Shown in pieces: positions 7,205 to 15,325 of a stretch of DNA of 64,000 nt. Under the pieces are notes generated by a model, which was not told where the DNA came from, made no database searches, and saw nothing but the letters and a program-made list of their open reading frames with translations. Both the position numbers and the translations under genes were made by a program. The DNA comes from Alphaproteobacteria bacterium UBA3612 (GTDB lineage: Bacteria > Pseudomonadota > Alphaproteobacteria > Sphingomonadales > Sphingomonadaceae), in the NCBI GenBank assembly GCA_002375465.1, contig DFLT01000017.1, forward strand, positions 1 through 64,000. The letters run 5' to 3'. The first letter of the stretch is position 1. Each line of letters opens with the position of its first letter.

Positions 7205-7385
7205 CGCGTAGAGCCTCCATCGCCTGATTTGCCGCCTCGGTGCCAAGCGCCTGCTGTGTGATTGCCCAGCCCGCCGCCATGAATGCCTGCCCGATATCTA
7301 TGCGCGGGATGCCCTGGCGTTCGGCTTCCTTCACCAGATTTGCGGCGGCGCGCTCCATACGTTTTGCTGATCGTTCAGGGGTCAT
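7194..7385 (-). CDS. Small tail-operon protein upstream of the tape measure gene
   Basis: A 63-residue, mostly helical protein (MTPERSAKRMERAAANLVKE, then a Gly/Ala-rich segment). ATG 7385 has a GGAG ribosome binding site 7-8 nt upstream. In siphovirus operons the gene just before the tape measure often encodes a tail assembly chaperone, and the 11-nt overlap with the tape measure start fits that position. The sequence is too short and generic to confirm it. Confidence 0.6.
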   Translation of the reverse strand: MTPERSAKRMERAAANLVKEAERQGIPRIDIGQAFMAAGWAITQQALGTEAANQAMEALRDGE

Positions 7386-7493
7386 GCTGCGCTCCAAAAG
7401 TGTGAGAGAAACCCCGGCGACAGCCTGCGGTGCAGGGGGATCCTGCCGCCGGGGAAGCGCGCGCTAGTTGGAGGCCGTGCGCGCGCTATTCGG

Positions 7494-8585
7494 TTATTCG
7501 ACGTTGCCGAAGTCCCCGTATGCGAGCGCGTCACCGTTCTTCACGGCGAGCGCCAGGCGTTCCTCCGCGCGGATGGTCACCATGTTGCGCTTGAAGTTGT
7601 CGCCGTCCTCAGTGGAAACCTGCACACGAATCTCGTGCCGATCCCAAAGGGTGGCAGCCGCCGCAAAATCACCAACCAGGAATTTATCGACGGTCATCGC
7701 CTTCGTCGCGATCACCGGCAGGCCGAACAGCCGCGGTTCGACATTCGCGCCGGGATCGCCAAGGATGTATTTACCATCAGCATCTTTCAGCAGGCGCATA
7801 CGCATCCAGTCGGAGGGATGAACGGCGATGCCGTTAGGGACTCGGTCGGCGAGCGCCACCTGCAGCATCGCAGTGCCCAGAGTATCGAGCATCGAGGGCG
7901 ACGCAAGGCCGAGCGGATCCGCATAGGCCGTCGCATTGGGGATCAGGCCGCTAAGGTTTGCGCCCGTGCCATCGCCAAGCAATAGCTGCAGGTCCTCCTC
8001 AAGCTCTAGGCCGTAGCGCAGTTCGGTGTCGATGATCGACATAAGCTGCGGTGCATCCTCAAGCACCTGAACAGATCCCATCGTCCAGTGCGCAATGGTT
8101 CGAACAGGCGTGGTCGCCAATTCCCAGGCATAGTTGGATTCGGCCTTCAGGGTGCCTTCAGCAGCCGGCGCAGCGTTGTTGTCGCGCGTGGTCTGGTTCA
8201 CATGCTCAACGCTGCCGCTGTTCGTGTTCAGAACGGTAAGTAGCGACCGAACGCGCGGCTGGCGTCCCGGCAGGCTGTTCACATTCGGATCGCGTTCAGC
8301 GCGAACATGGGCACCGCCGCTATCGCCCAGCGACGTGATAGCTTTCACGTCCATACGGAACGTGCCTGGCGCGCTAGATACACGCGCCTTGAACTCCCCG
8401 AAGCCACTGTCGTCAACGAACTGTTCGCCCCATGATGCCGGTGCGCTACTCACACTGCCGCGACGCGCCATCTTCTGCTCAAGCTCGATGATGATGGCCA
8501 TGGCTTCCTGGGTCTTCTGGTCGAGGTCGCCCAGCTTCAGCTCAACGGCGTCGGCGTGCTTCTTTAAAATATCTTCAATCTGCAT
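7494..8585 (-). CDS. HK97-family major capsid protein
   Basis: A 363-aa major capsid protein of the HK97 fold. Residues 1-45 (IEDILKKHADAVELKLGDLDQKTQEAMAII) form a charged helical delta/scaffold region of the kind removed by a prohead protease. The rest shows typical elements such as SGSVEHVNQTTRDNNAAPAAEG, then the ELATTPVRTIAHWTMGSVQVLED segment (E-loop and spine helix), LLLGDGTGANLSGLI and ERLALAVKNGDALAYGDF at the C terminus. ATG 8585 has AGGAGT about 8 nt upstream; the longer frame reaches into the protease gene. It lies directly after the prohead protease, the standard order. The element can thus make its own head shell. Confidence 0.93.
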   Translation of the reverse strand: MQIEDILKKHADAVELKLGDLDQKTQEAMAIIIELEQKMARRGSVSSAPASWGEQFVDDSGFGEFKARVSSAPGTFRMDVKAITSLGDSGGAHVRAERDPNVNSLPGRQPRVRSLLTVLNTNSGSVEHVNQTTRDNNAAPAAEGTLKAESNYAWELATTPVRTIAHWTMGSVQVLEDAPQLMSIIDTELRYGLELEEDLQLLLGDGTGANLSGLIPNATAYADPLGLASPSMLDTLGTAMLQVALADRVPNGIAVHPSDWMRMRLLKDADGKYILGDPGANVEPRLFGLPVIATKAMTVDKFLVGDFAAAATLWDRHEIRVQVSTEDGDNFKRNMVTIRAEERLALAVKNGDALAYGDFGNVE

Positions 8586-8589
8586 GGTT

Positions 8590-9222
8590 TTAACTCCTGC
8601 CCATTGCCGCAATGCGCGCGGCGGATTTCTCGAGAATGTTGATTAGGTTTGCGTCCGCTTCGGCTTCGTCCGCGCTGTCATTGATTGCTGCCCAGGCAGC
8701 TCCTGCCGCCGCTTTCGCCCTCCGGCCGGACATGCCGCCGCCGTCGCGCAACAGGTCCGCAATGTCGGAGGGACCAGTGATCGCTTTCACGCTCGTCACA
8801 CGCGCACGATCATTCATCGGGACCGCCACCAGCGACGCTTCGAATAGCTGCACGTCGTGAAGCTCGCGGGCCTTGCCGGAGTAGCCATCGCGGCGGACCG
8901 TGTAGCCCACTGAGAGGCCGGTTAGTGCGCCATCCTTGGCAAGCGCATAGGCTTCGTCGGCATCGCGGACGCCACGTGTCAGCTTGCCCTTGGCGTGAAG
9001 ACCGTCAGACGTTTCCGCCATCTCGTGCCAGCGACCGATAGGCCGATCCTGCTTGTGATGCAGGAGCATCGGCACGGACGTGCCAATCGCCGACTTGAAA
9101 GCGCCCGGCATGATCCGGTCACCGCCATGATCGACGTTTCCGAAAGCCGCAATCAGGCCCTCGATGTGCCCACCTTCGGACAACTCTTTAATTTCTAAGG
9201 AAAAGTCGCTGCGCTCAATCAT
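8590..9222 (-). CDS. HK97-type prohead protease
   Basis: A 210-aa serine protease of the phage prohead (U35) family, which matures the capsid by removing the delta domain. Visible features are IEGLIAAFGNVDHGGDRIMPGAF, a catalytic-type His in LLHHKQDRPIGRW, and the Ser in GALTGLSVGYTV. ATG 9222 has a GAGG 9 nt upstream; an in-frame GTG at 9228 is too close to it. The stop lies 4 bp before the capsid start codon. Upstream, where portal and large terminase would normally be, there is only 141 bp and then an unrelated 83-aa gene. Confidence 0.92.
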   Translation of the reverse strand: MIERSDFSLEIKELSEGGHIEGLIAAFGNVDHGGDRIMPGAFKSAIGTSVPMLLHHKQDRPIGRWHEMAETSDGLHAKGKLTRGVRDADEAYALAKDGALTGLSVGYTVRRDGYSGKARELHDVQLFEASLVAVPMNDRARVTSVKAITGPSDIADLLRDGGGMSGRRAKAAAGAAWAAINDSADEAEADANLINILEKSAARIAAMGRS

Positions 9223-9363
9223 GTCCACAAACCTCGACGGTACGCCCCAAGGGGTCGTTTCTCATTTCCGTCGCCGGTTCGCAGCAGCTGCGCCTCGCGA
9301 GGTCCGTCTGCGCGGTAGCCGCGTTTAGGACACCTCCGCTCCTGCACGATTTCGCCGGGAAAG

Positions 9364-9615
9364 TCAATGTGTTTTCCCCTGGTCATCTGCGACGATGCAG
9401 TAGTTCGCGCCGAACCATTGCCGCGCTGCGTCGATCCCGCTTGTCTCGAGGATCAGCCGGTAGGTCGCCGTCGCCACACCTGCGGTCAGACAGGGGAACG
9501 GCACCCCCTCCAGGAGTAGGCGGGCGAACATCTCGCTAGCTTCGGTTTCAACCAGAGCGGCAAGCTCGATTTCATGGGGCTTCGGGCGGATGCCATTGCC
9601 TGGGGTAGGGATCAT
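9364..9615 (-). CDS. Small protein of unknown function between HNH nuclease and protease
   Basis: An 83-aa protein (KPHEIELAALVETEASEMFARLLLEG, then a hydrophobic middle and an IDAARQWFGANYCIV tail). Its ATG overlaps the HNH stop by 4 nt, so the two are translationally coupled. The position after an HNH nuclease is where a small terminase subunit often lies, but no helix-turn-helix or terminase feature is recognisable. It may be a packaging accessory specific to this element. The 141-bp gap that follows holds no gene. Confidence 0.55.
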   Translation of the reverse strand: MIPTPGNGIRPKPHEIELAALVETEASEMFARLLLEGVPFPCLTAGVATATYRLILETSGIDAARQWFGANYCIVADDQGKTH

Positions 9616-9917
9616 TTTACGTCTCCAAAGTTGCTTACGGGGTCGTCAATCGGCCAGCCGTCGCTGCCGATAAATGGACGGGGTTTGCCGCCGTGCTCGA
9701 TGCGCTGCTTGTCGCCGGAATGGCAGGACTGGCACAGCGACTGGAAAGGGCCGTTCCAGAAAACGTGATCATCGCCACGGTGCGGGTTCACATGGTCGCA
9801 CACCTTCGCCAGCACGACCTTTCCGCGCGCCTCGCAGAAGGCGCAGATCGGGTTTGCGTTGAGGTGCGAGCGGCGCAGCTTGCGCCAGCGGGCGGTTCGA
9901 TAACGGGGATCGGACAT
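9612..9917 (-). CDS. HNH endonuclease
   Basis: A 101-aa HNH nuclease: RYRTARWRKLRRSHL at the N terminus, a CAFC zinc knuckle, the CDHVNPHRGD active-site segment, an Asn within FWNGPFQSLC, and CQSCH closing the zinc site. ATG 9917 has AGGAGA about 7 nt upstream. In HK97-type phages such a nuclease lies beside the terminase genes and is needed for cos cleavage together with the large terminase. Here it is present without a large terminase. One explanation is that it works with a helper phage's terminase. Confidence 0.88.
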   Translation of the reverse strand: MSDPRYRTARWRKLRRSHLNANPICAFCEARGKVVLAKVCDHVNPHRGDDHVFWNGPFQSLCQSCHSGDKQRIEHGGKPRPFIGSDGWPIDDPVSNFGDVK

Positions 9918-10116
9918 AGGTTTCTCCTGTTGAGCCTCGCGCGCGCGCCCGCGCGTGAGCAATGTTACGGTTTATGCTTTGCGTGCTGGGGGCCGGTCTT
10001 GGGCCGGAAGGGGCGTGAACATTCAGGCTCCCCCACCGCCGGTCAGTTTTTCCTGACTTAGCGATAAAGATCGCCTCCACACCGGTCATGGCTGCGATGC
10101 GAGTGGGAACAATCAT
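9769..10116 (-). CDS. Doubtful small frame coupled to the helicase stop
   Basis: ATG 10116 overlaps the helicase stop by 4 nt in the pattern seen throughout this operon. The first 24 codons (MTGVEAIFIAKSGKTDRRWG) are plausible protein. The frame then becomes Arg/Ala/Pro-rich and runs over the HNH gene in another frame. Either a short real gene has lost its stop, or the start is fortuitous. Confidence 0.22.
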   Translation of the reverse strand: MIVPTRIAAMTGVEAIFIAKSGKTDRRWGSLNVHAPSGPRPAPSTQSINRNIAHARARARGSTGETYVRSPLSNRPLAQAAPLAPQRKPDLRLLRGARKGRAGEGVRPCEPAPWR

Positions 10117-11474
10117 TCTCCCCCCTCCGGTTCATCCGGTGCAGGGAAGATCGGACGGCGCATGGTGCGCCCCTCTTCCGGTTCATCATCGGGCGCGGCG
10201 ACCCCACGGGGCGCGCCCGTTATATACGTAGTATATATAGAGTGTGTGGTGCCCTGTTGTGCATCGGAGTTGTCGGCGTTGTGCGGCCGTGTTGTGCGGG
10301 CGTTGTGCGGAGCGTTGTGCGACCCTTCCTCCACCTCCCGAATGACGTAAGCTGTTCGTCCACTTTTCTTGTTTTCGATGGGTACTGAGGCGATCCGTCC
10401 GGCAGTGAACAGGCGTTCCATTGCAGCTTTGAGAGTGCGCTTTTTGAACCCCTTTGCTTCCGGCATTCCCTCGAATTGCGAGGGGGCATAATTAGGGCCT
10501 GGGGACGATCCGACAGTCCGACCTTCCTGCGCGTTACGGGTCCGCAAACAGGCAAGAAAAGCTTCATTCTCAGCCCCAGCCGCAACATGCTCAACGATGG
10601 TATCCCGCACGTTCGCGGGCAGGTCTTCATCCCTGAGAAACGCGCCGCGATACCAGCGGAAGGATAGGCTTTCGCCATTGCGGCCATAGTTCGCCTTGGC
10701 CACGGATAGTGTGCGCAAGTCGGGATCGGCTGCAAAGCCATCGCCGTCCTTCGGTATCTCCATAAAGAGGCGGGAGCGCACCTGGTTCTCGAACGCAGTG
10801 GATCCAGAGAATTGTTCGCCTGCCTTGTTGGGATGGCCCAGCAACAGCACTGAGCCGTCGATCTCCAGTGCAAGGCGATTGAGCAGCGACATGAAGCCCG
10901 CAACCGCACTGCGGCTGATTTCATCGGACAGTAGGTGTGCAACGTTATCTAGCACGATGAACGCGCCGGGATGGCCTGCAACGGCTGCCTGGATGCGTTC
11001 GAACAGCGGTGCCACGTGTAGCGTCCGTTTGTCGTCGAATGTCGCTAGCTGCGTGTCTGTTTCGCCGCAGAGGCTTACTAGGTGCAGCTTTCCGCCAAGA
11101 CGCTCCAGAGGAATGCCCAGGCCGCTGCAAATCGCTTTCTGGCGGCGGTGCAGCTCGTCCGCGTCATCCTCGCAGGTGATGTAGAACGTGGGCCGCGGGA
11201 TAACGTCGATACCCATAAACGGGGTTGCCCAGGCGATGCAGGTGGCCAGTTGCTGTGTGACAAGCGATTTGCCCGCCGATCCCGCACCGGTCAGCAATGT
11301 GGCCTGCCGAAGCGGAATAAAGCCCTCCAGCGCCCATTCGCGTTCGGGTGCGTCTATCCCGTGCCATTCGGCGGGGTTGATGACAGGAAGAGGCTGTAGC
11401 GCCTTCTCGTCATTATGTGGCGCTGCATAGGGCGGGAAATATTCTTCCCTGCCACGGGTCAATACACTGGTCAT
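10113..11474 (-). CDS. RepA-type AAA/RecA-fold replicative helicase
   Basis: A 453-aa ATPase of the RepA/regulatory helicase type found in plasmids and prophages. Walker A is GAGSAGKSL near residue 62, an ITCEDD segment follows, and Walker B is FIVLDNV. The C-terminal third has a winged-helix-like part (KGFKKRTLKAAMERLFTAGRIASVP) and ends in a low-complexity His/Asn/Pro tail. The product probably unwinds or loads at the element origin with the Toprim primase encoded just upstream; the two genes share a 4-nt ATGA overlap. The DNA encoding the tail carries five GTTGTGC repeats next to an AT-rich palindrome, so the gene end may double as the replication origin. Confidence 0.88.
   Translation of the reverse strand: MTSVLTRGREEYFPPYAAPHNDEKALQPLPVINPAEWHGIDAPEREWALEGFIPLRQATLLTGAGSAGKSLVTQQLATCIAWATPFMGIDVIPRPTFYITCEDDADELHRRQKAICSGLGIPLERLGGKLHLVSLCGETDTQLATFDDKRTLHVAPLFERIQAAVAGHPGAFIVLDNVAHLLSDEISRSAVAGFMSLLNRLALEIDGSVLLLGHPNKAGEQFSGSTAFENQVRSRLFMEIPKDGDGFAADPDLRTLSVAKANYGRNGESLSFRWYRGAFLRDEDLPANVRDTIVEHVAAGAENEAFLACLRTRNAQEGRTVGSSPGPNYAPSQFEGMPEAKGFKKRTLKAAMERLFTAGRIASVPIENKKSGRTAYVIREVEEGSHNAPHNARTTRPHNADNSDAQQGTTHSIYTTYITGAPRGVAAPDDEPEEGRTMRRPIFPAPDEPEGGE
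10221..10322. repeat. Iteron-like GTTGTGC array with adjacent AT-rich palindrome: candidate replication origin
   Basis: GTTGTGC occurs at 10256, 10278, 10291, 10302 and 10314, with spacings of 22, 13, 11 and 12 bp, close to whole helical turns. The last four copies extend to GTTGTGCGG or GTTGTGCGA. Directly beside them is the AT-rich stretch TATATACGTAGTATATATAG (10221-10240). Iterons beside an AT-rich tract are the usual layout of Rep-dependent origins. The repeats also encode the helicase's low-complexity tail. Confidence 0.5.
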
Positions 11475-12373
11475 TCCGCACCGCCGATCATGTCGTTCCA
11501 GTCCGCGCCGCGCGGGTCAGGATATCGGATAGAGACTTCGCGTCCCGCACCGCTCCAGCGCCGCGCACATGTCCGTGCAGCGTCCAATCCTGCGTCGTCG
11601 TGGTCAGCCCATATCGACAGGTATTCGATGCCGCCGAGGACCGGGAACGTGCTGATGCCGCCAGCGCTACCCAGCGCCCACACGGGCCGGAATTCGTCGC
11701 GCATGACGCTCAGCCCGTTTTCGATACCTTCGGTGATGCCCAAGCCGGTCGTCACGTCTGCGCTGTCTGAAAGCATGATTGCCCCGACGACGCCGCGAAA
11801 CTTCCGGCCGATCTTGCGGGCGTTCTGATCGAGCGCGGTAATGTGTACGCCGCACGGCTCACACGTCACGGGATTGCGCATCAGCGCCACCATGGCCGGG
11901 GAACGTCCGGTCTCCCACGGGGCGGCCATATGGTAGCGCAAGACGCGTTCAGGCTCATCTTGAGGGAGGATGCAATCCCGGCTCGCCAGATATGCTTCTA
12001 CGGGCGTCTGGCGGGGATCCTCGCTGCACCGCCATATGTGCATGGCAGTCCGAATGCGGGCGCGGTCGTCCCTCTCGTTAGAAACTTCCGGTTTAGGAGA
12101 GGGCCGCCGGGGTGCGTCGCGCTTACACGGCTCTGCTCCTAGATAGGCCAGCGCGTCCCGAGTCCCGCAGCGCAGTTCACGCTTTACCAGGGCGAGAACG
12201 CCCCCACCTTCTCCCGCCTCGTAGTCTGCCCAAACGCCCTTTTGCAGGTCGATCTTTAGCGACCCGTTCCTGCCAAATCGGAGCACATCGCGCGTTGATA
12301 ATTTCCGGTTAGGTTCCCCCAGCAGCGCACGGGCAACCGGCTCCATCGTCGCCACGAAGTCGATGTTCGTCAT
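11471..12373 (-). CDS. Toprim-domain DNA primase of the phage/plasmid type
   Basis: A 300-aa primase-like protein. The N-terminal part (RNGSLKIDLQKGVWADYEAGEGGGVLALV) is the degenerate zinc-binding-like region common in phage primases. The C-terminal Toprim domain shows GITEGIENGLSVM with the catalytic Glu, SIWADHDDAGLDAA with the metal-binding Asp pair, and DWNDMI near the end. ATG 12373 has GGGAGA about 7 nt upstream, better than the longer frame. It overlaps the upstream small gene and the downstream helicase by 4 nt each. Together with the helicase it gives the element its own replication module, a hallmark of satellites and small prophages. Confidence 0.9.
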   Translation of the reverse strand: MTNIDFVATMEPVARALLGEPNRKLSTRDVLRFGRNGSLKIDLQKGVWADYEAGEGGGVLALVKRELRCGTRDALAYLGAEPCKRDAPRRPSPKPEVSNERDDRARIRTAMHIWRCSEDPRQTPVEAYLASRDCILPQDEPERVLRYHMAAPWETGRSPAMVALMRNPVTCEPCGVHITALDQNARKIGRKFRGVVGAIMLSDSADVTTGLGITEGIENGLSVMRDEFRPVWALGSAGGISTFPVLGGIEYLSIWADHDDAGLDAARTCARRWSGAGREVSIRYPDPRGADWNDMIGGAE

Positions 12374-12555
12374 CCGGCGTCTCCCGGATCGAACGCGCAC
12401 CGTTCAGCCTTCGCCAGCGATGCGCCGACGAACAGCGCATGTTTGCGCAAGGTCTGATTGTGCGGGGTGATGGTGACGTTGCCATGTGCATCGACGATTT
12501 CGACGCGCCACAAGCTGCCGTTCGGCACCAGTCGGACAGTGCGGGGGCCGGTCAT
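12370..12555 (-). CDS. Small first protein of the replication operon, unknown function
   Basis: A 61-residue protein (MTGPRTVRLVPNGSLWRVEI, then DAHGNVTITPHNQTL and a helical C terminus). It is the first gene after the tRNA and is coupled to the primase by a 4-nt overlap. ATG 12555 has a weak GTGGAAG upstream. It may be a small replication or regulatory protein; no family is recognised. Its promoter must lie in the 91 bp between it and tRNA-Arg, where the arm-type repeats also lie. Confidence 0.6.
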   Translation of the reverse strand: MTGPRTVRLVPNGSLWRVEIVDAHGNVTITPHNQTLRKHALFVGASLAKAERCAFDPGDAG

Positions 12556-12603
12556 GACCGCTTCCACCCAAGGCGCAGAATCTCGCGCCCGCTAGGAGCG
12601 TAA

Positions 12604-12623
12604 CGAGGACATAACGAGGACAG
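12604..12623. repeat. Putative integrase arm-type site, attR side
   Basis: CGAGGACATAACGAGGACAG, identical and in the same orientation as 1953-1972. It lies 22 bp inside the attR core and in the promoter region of the replication operon. Integrase binding here could therefore also affect that promoter. Confidence 0.6.
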
Positions 12624-12645
12624 ATCGGATTTTTGAGGGCCAGAA

Positions 12646-12723
<78 letters not shown>

Positions 12724-12828
12724 TGTGGGTGGGGCATTAGCAAAGCGCAGGCGGGGCCGCCAGTCGGTAATCGCGCTGCTGGGGCAGGTGCTTCTGGGTG
12801 TGGGCCCGTGCGTCGTCTTAGGCGGCGA

Positions 12829-13254
12829 TCATTCTTCTTCGTCGGCGTCAGCGGTGGTGGTGGCGTCTGGGGCGGGGGTCATTTTGCGGAACTGGCCCAG
12901 ACCGCGGGAGGCGCCGGGCATATTGCCGCCACCCTGCCTGACGACGCGGATTATATCGGTGGAGCAAATCTGACTGAGTGACGTCGTGTAGCTGAAACTT
13001 TCCTCGAACCCCAGGCCGGGGCATCTGTTCGGCAGTTCGTTGCGCCAGATCTCGCCGCCGGCCATTTCGAAGTCGATGACATAGTCAGAAAGGACATGGG
13101 TTCGCCGCACGCGCTGGATCGCGACACAATTTTCGGGCGCGGCGTCGGCGACCGGGACGAGGGCATCCAGCGGCTGTTCCGCGCGGGGATCCGCGCACGA
13201 GGAGACAGATAGACCCGCGAGCGGGAGAAGGGCGAAAAGGGCAATTCTGGACAT
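12829..13254 (-). CDS. DUF6491-family lipoprotein
   Basis: A 141-aa protein. Starting at ATG 13254 it has a lipoprotein signal peptide (MSRIALFALLPLAGLSVSSC) with a lipobox-like SVSSC, so it is probably anchored in the envelope. The mature part carries the DUF6491 pattern: CVAIQRVRRTHVLSDYVIDF, then EIWRNELPNRCPGLGF and SLSQICSTDIIRVV, with conserved cysteines that may form disulfides. The C terminus is an acidic low-complexity tail. The longer frame to 13344 would place non-signal sequence before the lipobox. Function is unknown. Confidence 0.8.
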   Translation of the reverse strand: MSRIALFALLPLAGLSVSSCADPRAEQPLDALVPVADAAPENCVAIQRVRRTHVLSDYVIDFEMAGGEIWRNELPNRCPGLGFEESFSYTTSLSQICSTDIIRVVRQGGGNMPGASRGLGQFRKMTPAPDATTTADADEEE

Positions 13255-13395
13255 ATCGGCGGCACCCCAGGGCGGCGACCGCACCGCGCCCCGTCCAAAC
13301 TCCGACAGGGCGCGATGGGTACTGATACGCAACACGTCACGCAAGTGACTCGCTTTGTCTTATGCACCCGGGCGTGAATAGTCACTGAACACAGA

Positions 13396-14034
13396 TCAGG
13401 ATTCCATGTTTTTTGCGTCAAAAGCACAGATATCGACGACCGGACACCGATAACATTCCGGTTTTCGTGCCTTGCACAGGTGTCGACCGTGCAGAATGAG
13501 CCAATGGTGCGCGCCCAGCAGATAATCCTGCGGTACAACTTGCATCAGCCTGGTTTCCACCGCCTCAACCGTTTTTCCGGGTGCGAGGCCCGTGCGGTTG
13601 GCGACGCGAAATACATGCGTGTCGACCGCCAGCGTCGCCTCTCCGAACGCTTCATTCAGAACCACATTGGCGGTTTTTCGACCGACGCCGGGCAATGCCT
13701 GCAGCTCTGCGCGGGTGCGCGGGACCAGGCCGTCATGTTCGGCCAGCAGGATTTCAGACAAAGCGATGACGTTCTTCGCCTTTGAATTATAGAGGCCGAT
13801 GGTGCGAATATGCCGTTTCAGCCCCTCCTCTCCCAAGGCGACCATGGCGGCGGGGTCCTGCACCTCTGCGAACAGATTGGCGGTCGCGCGATTGACGCCG
13901 GCATCGGTCGCCTGCGCAGACAGCACGACCGCAACCAGCAGCGTATAGTCGTTGACGAAGTCGAGTTCGGTCTTCGGATCCGGGCGCTCCGCGGCCAGTG
14001 CGGCGAAAAAAGTGCGGACATCCTGCGGCTTCAT
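13396..14034 (-). CDS. nth: Endonuclease III
   Basis: A 212-aa base-excision repair DNA glycosylase/AP lyase. The helix-hairpin-helix motif LPGVGRKTANVVL includes the catalytic Lys, AVDTHVFRVANR includes the catalytic Asp, and the C-terminal CKARKPECYRCPVVDIC forms the [4Fe-4S] cluster loop. ATG 14034 matches the usual N terminus (MKPQDVRTFF); the longer frame to 14094 overlaps the divergent DUF2244 gene. The enzyme removes oxidised pyrimidines and nicks the resulting AP site. Confidence 0.95.
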   Translation of the reverse strand: MKPQDVRTFFAALAAERPDPKTELDFVNDYTLLVAVVLSAQATDAGVNRATANLFAEVQDPAAMVALGEEGLKRHIRTIGLYNSKAKNVIALSEILLAEHDGLVPRTRAELQALPGVGRKTANVVLNEAFGEATLAVDTHVFRVANRTGLAPGKTVEAVETRLMQVVPQDYLLGAHHWLILHGRHLCKARKPECYRCPVVDICAFDAKNMES

Positions 14035-14083
14035 GCCGCCGGGCCTTATCGCCTGCGCGGCGGCGATGTAAGATGCAGCCGCC

Positions 14084-14530
14084 ATGACCGCCACGCTGGA
14101 CCTTATTCTGCGCCCGCCGCCGCCGCTGAATTATCGGCAGGCGCTGATCGTGCTGGGCGTCACCGCGCTGGTAATGGCGATTGCGGCGGCAAGGTTCTGG
14201 TTCCTGGGCGCATGGATGATCCTGCCCTTTCTGATCATCGACCTGTCGCTGCTGATATGGGCATTTCACGCCAGCGCGCGCGGGTCGAAGGCGTTCGAAC
14301 GCATCTGCCTGTCGGAACGCGAGATCCGCGTGGAGCGCGTCGGTGCCGGCGGAAACAGCCAAAGCTACACCCTGCCGCGCCAATGGACGCGCGTGGAGCT
14401 GGAGCGGCCCAGCCCGCCGGTCAGCCGCCTGTGGCTGACGCATCGTGACAGGCGCCTGCTGATCGGCCACCACCTGAATTTGCGCGAGCGGGCGGAGGTG
14501 TACCGCGAATTGCGACGGGCACTCGGCTAG
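14084..14530 (+). CDS. DUF2244 family membrane protein
   Basis: A 148-aa protein with two adjacent transmembrane helices (about residues 20-40 and 43-62) preceded by LRPPPPLNYRQALIVLG, followed by a cytosolic C-terminal domain (FERICLSEREIRVERV, then RLWLTHRDRRLLIGHHL). This is the usual architecture of DUF2244, common in alphaproteobacteria and often near nth, as here. The two genes are divergent with starts about 50 bp apart. Function is unknown. Confidence 0.88.
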   Translation: MTATLDLILRPPPPLNYRQALIVLGVTALVMAIAAARFWFLGAWMILPFLIIDLSLLIWAFHASARGSKAFERICLSEREIRVERVGAGGNSQSYTLPRQWTRVELERPSPPVSRLWLTHRDRRLLIGHHLNLRERAEVYRELRRALG

Positions 14531-14556
14531 GCGAAGCGCCGCACGCGAATCGCGTG

Positions 14557-14626
14557 GGCGGATGCGCGTCTGCGCACAGCGGTGGATGCGCGTCGGCGCG
14601 CAGCGGTGGATGCGCGTTGGCGCGCA
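14557..14626. repeat. Three tandem copies of a 24-bp GC-rich unit
   Basis: Units GCGGTGGATGCGCGTCGGCGCGCA (14579-14602) and one differing by a single base (14603-14626) follow a degenerate first copy (about 14557-14578). They lie between the DUF2244 and lptC genes. Tandem units this similar suggest recent slippage; no protein-coding frame is evident. Confidence 0.75.
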
Positions 14627-14698
14627 AGGAGGGCTGAGCGAGCGTCGCGGAACTTTCGGGAGCTTTCGCCGGGCGTGGATTTGTGGTGATAGCGCGGC

Positions 14699-15325
14699 AT
14701 GACCGCCGCCGCCGATCAATTGCAACGCACACGCCGCGCCTGGGCCCTGCCGGGGTCCGGTCGCGACCGCCTTGTCGCACTCGGAAAGCGCGGTTTTCCG
14801 GTCGCGGCCGCGGTGATCCTGGCGATCGGCCTGATCTGGCCCATGACGCAGGACCGCGAATTCTCATTCGTCCTGTCAAAAGACCGCGTCGACATGGCAG
14901 GTGACCGAATGCGGCTGGGCGGTGCGCTGTACCGGGGGGAGGATTCTTTTGGCCGGCCCTTTGCCATTCGCGCGCAATCGGGCGTACAGCAATCGAGCGC
15001 CGACCCCCGCGTCGTGCTGGAGGATCTGAGCGCCCGGATGGACATGGAAGAGGGCCTGGCAACGGTCACCGCGCCGCGCGGCATTTACGACATGGACGCG
15101 GAGCGCCTGGTGGTGGCAGGCCCGGTCAGGGTAAGGCGCGCCGATGGGTACCGCCTGGTGACGAGCGACGTTGCCGTGGACATTCCCAGCCGCCAGATTA
15201 TCGGCGAGGGGCGGATACTGGGCGCCAACCCGCTGGGCACCTTCGCCGCCGATACGCTGGAAGCGGATATGAACGACCGGACACTTGTGCTGACCGGCAA
15301 TGTGAAGATGAGGATCGACCCCTGA
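14699..15325 (+). CDS. lptC: LPS export ABC transporter periplasmic protein LptC
   Basis: A 208-aa inner-membrane-anchored protein. A single transmembrane helix (about residues 33-50, FPVAAAVILAIGLIWPM) precedes the periplasmic OstA-like beta-jellyroll domain (MRLGGALYRGEDSFGRPFAIRAQSG, then IRGIYDMDAERLVVAGPVRVRR-like repeats). LptC links LptB2FG to the LptA bridge in lipopolysaccharide export. Its stop overlaps the lptA start by one base (TGATG), so the two are translated together. The start is placed at ATG 14699, just after a GC-rich spacer. Confidence 0.88.
   Translation: MTAAADQLQRTRRAWALPGSGRDRLVALGKRGFPVAAAVILAIGLIWPMTQDREFSFVLSKDRVDMAGDRMRLGGALYRGEDSFGRPFAIRAQSGVQQSSADPRVVLEDLSARMDMEEGLATVTAPRGIYDMDAERLVVAGPVRVRRADGYRLVTSDVAVDIPSRQIIGEGRILGANPLGTFAADTLEADMNDRTLVLTGNVKMRIDP

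Noticed and set aside
9364..9615. Small terminase subunit
   Set aside because: The position fits, but no helix-turn-helix or terminase motif is visible, so only an unknown protein is called.
14557..14626. Short CRISPR-like array
   Set aside because: The units are directly tandem without spacers and no cas genes are present.
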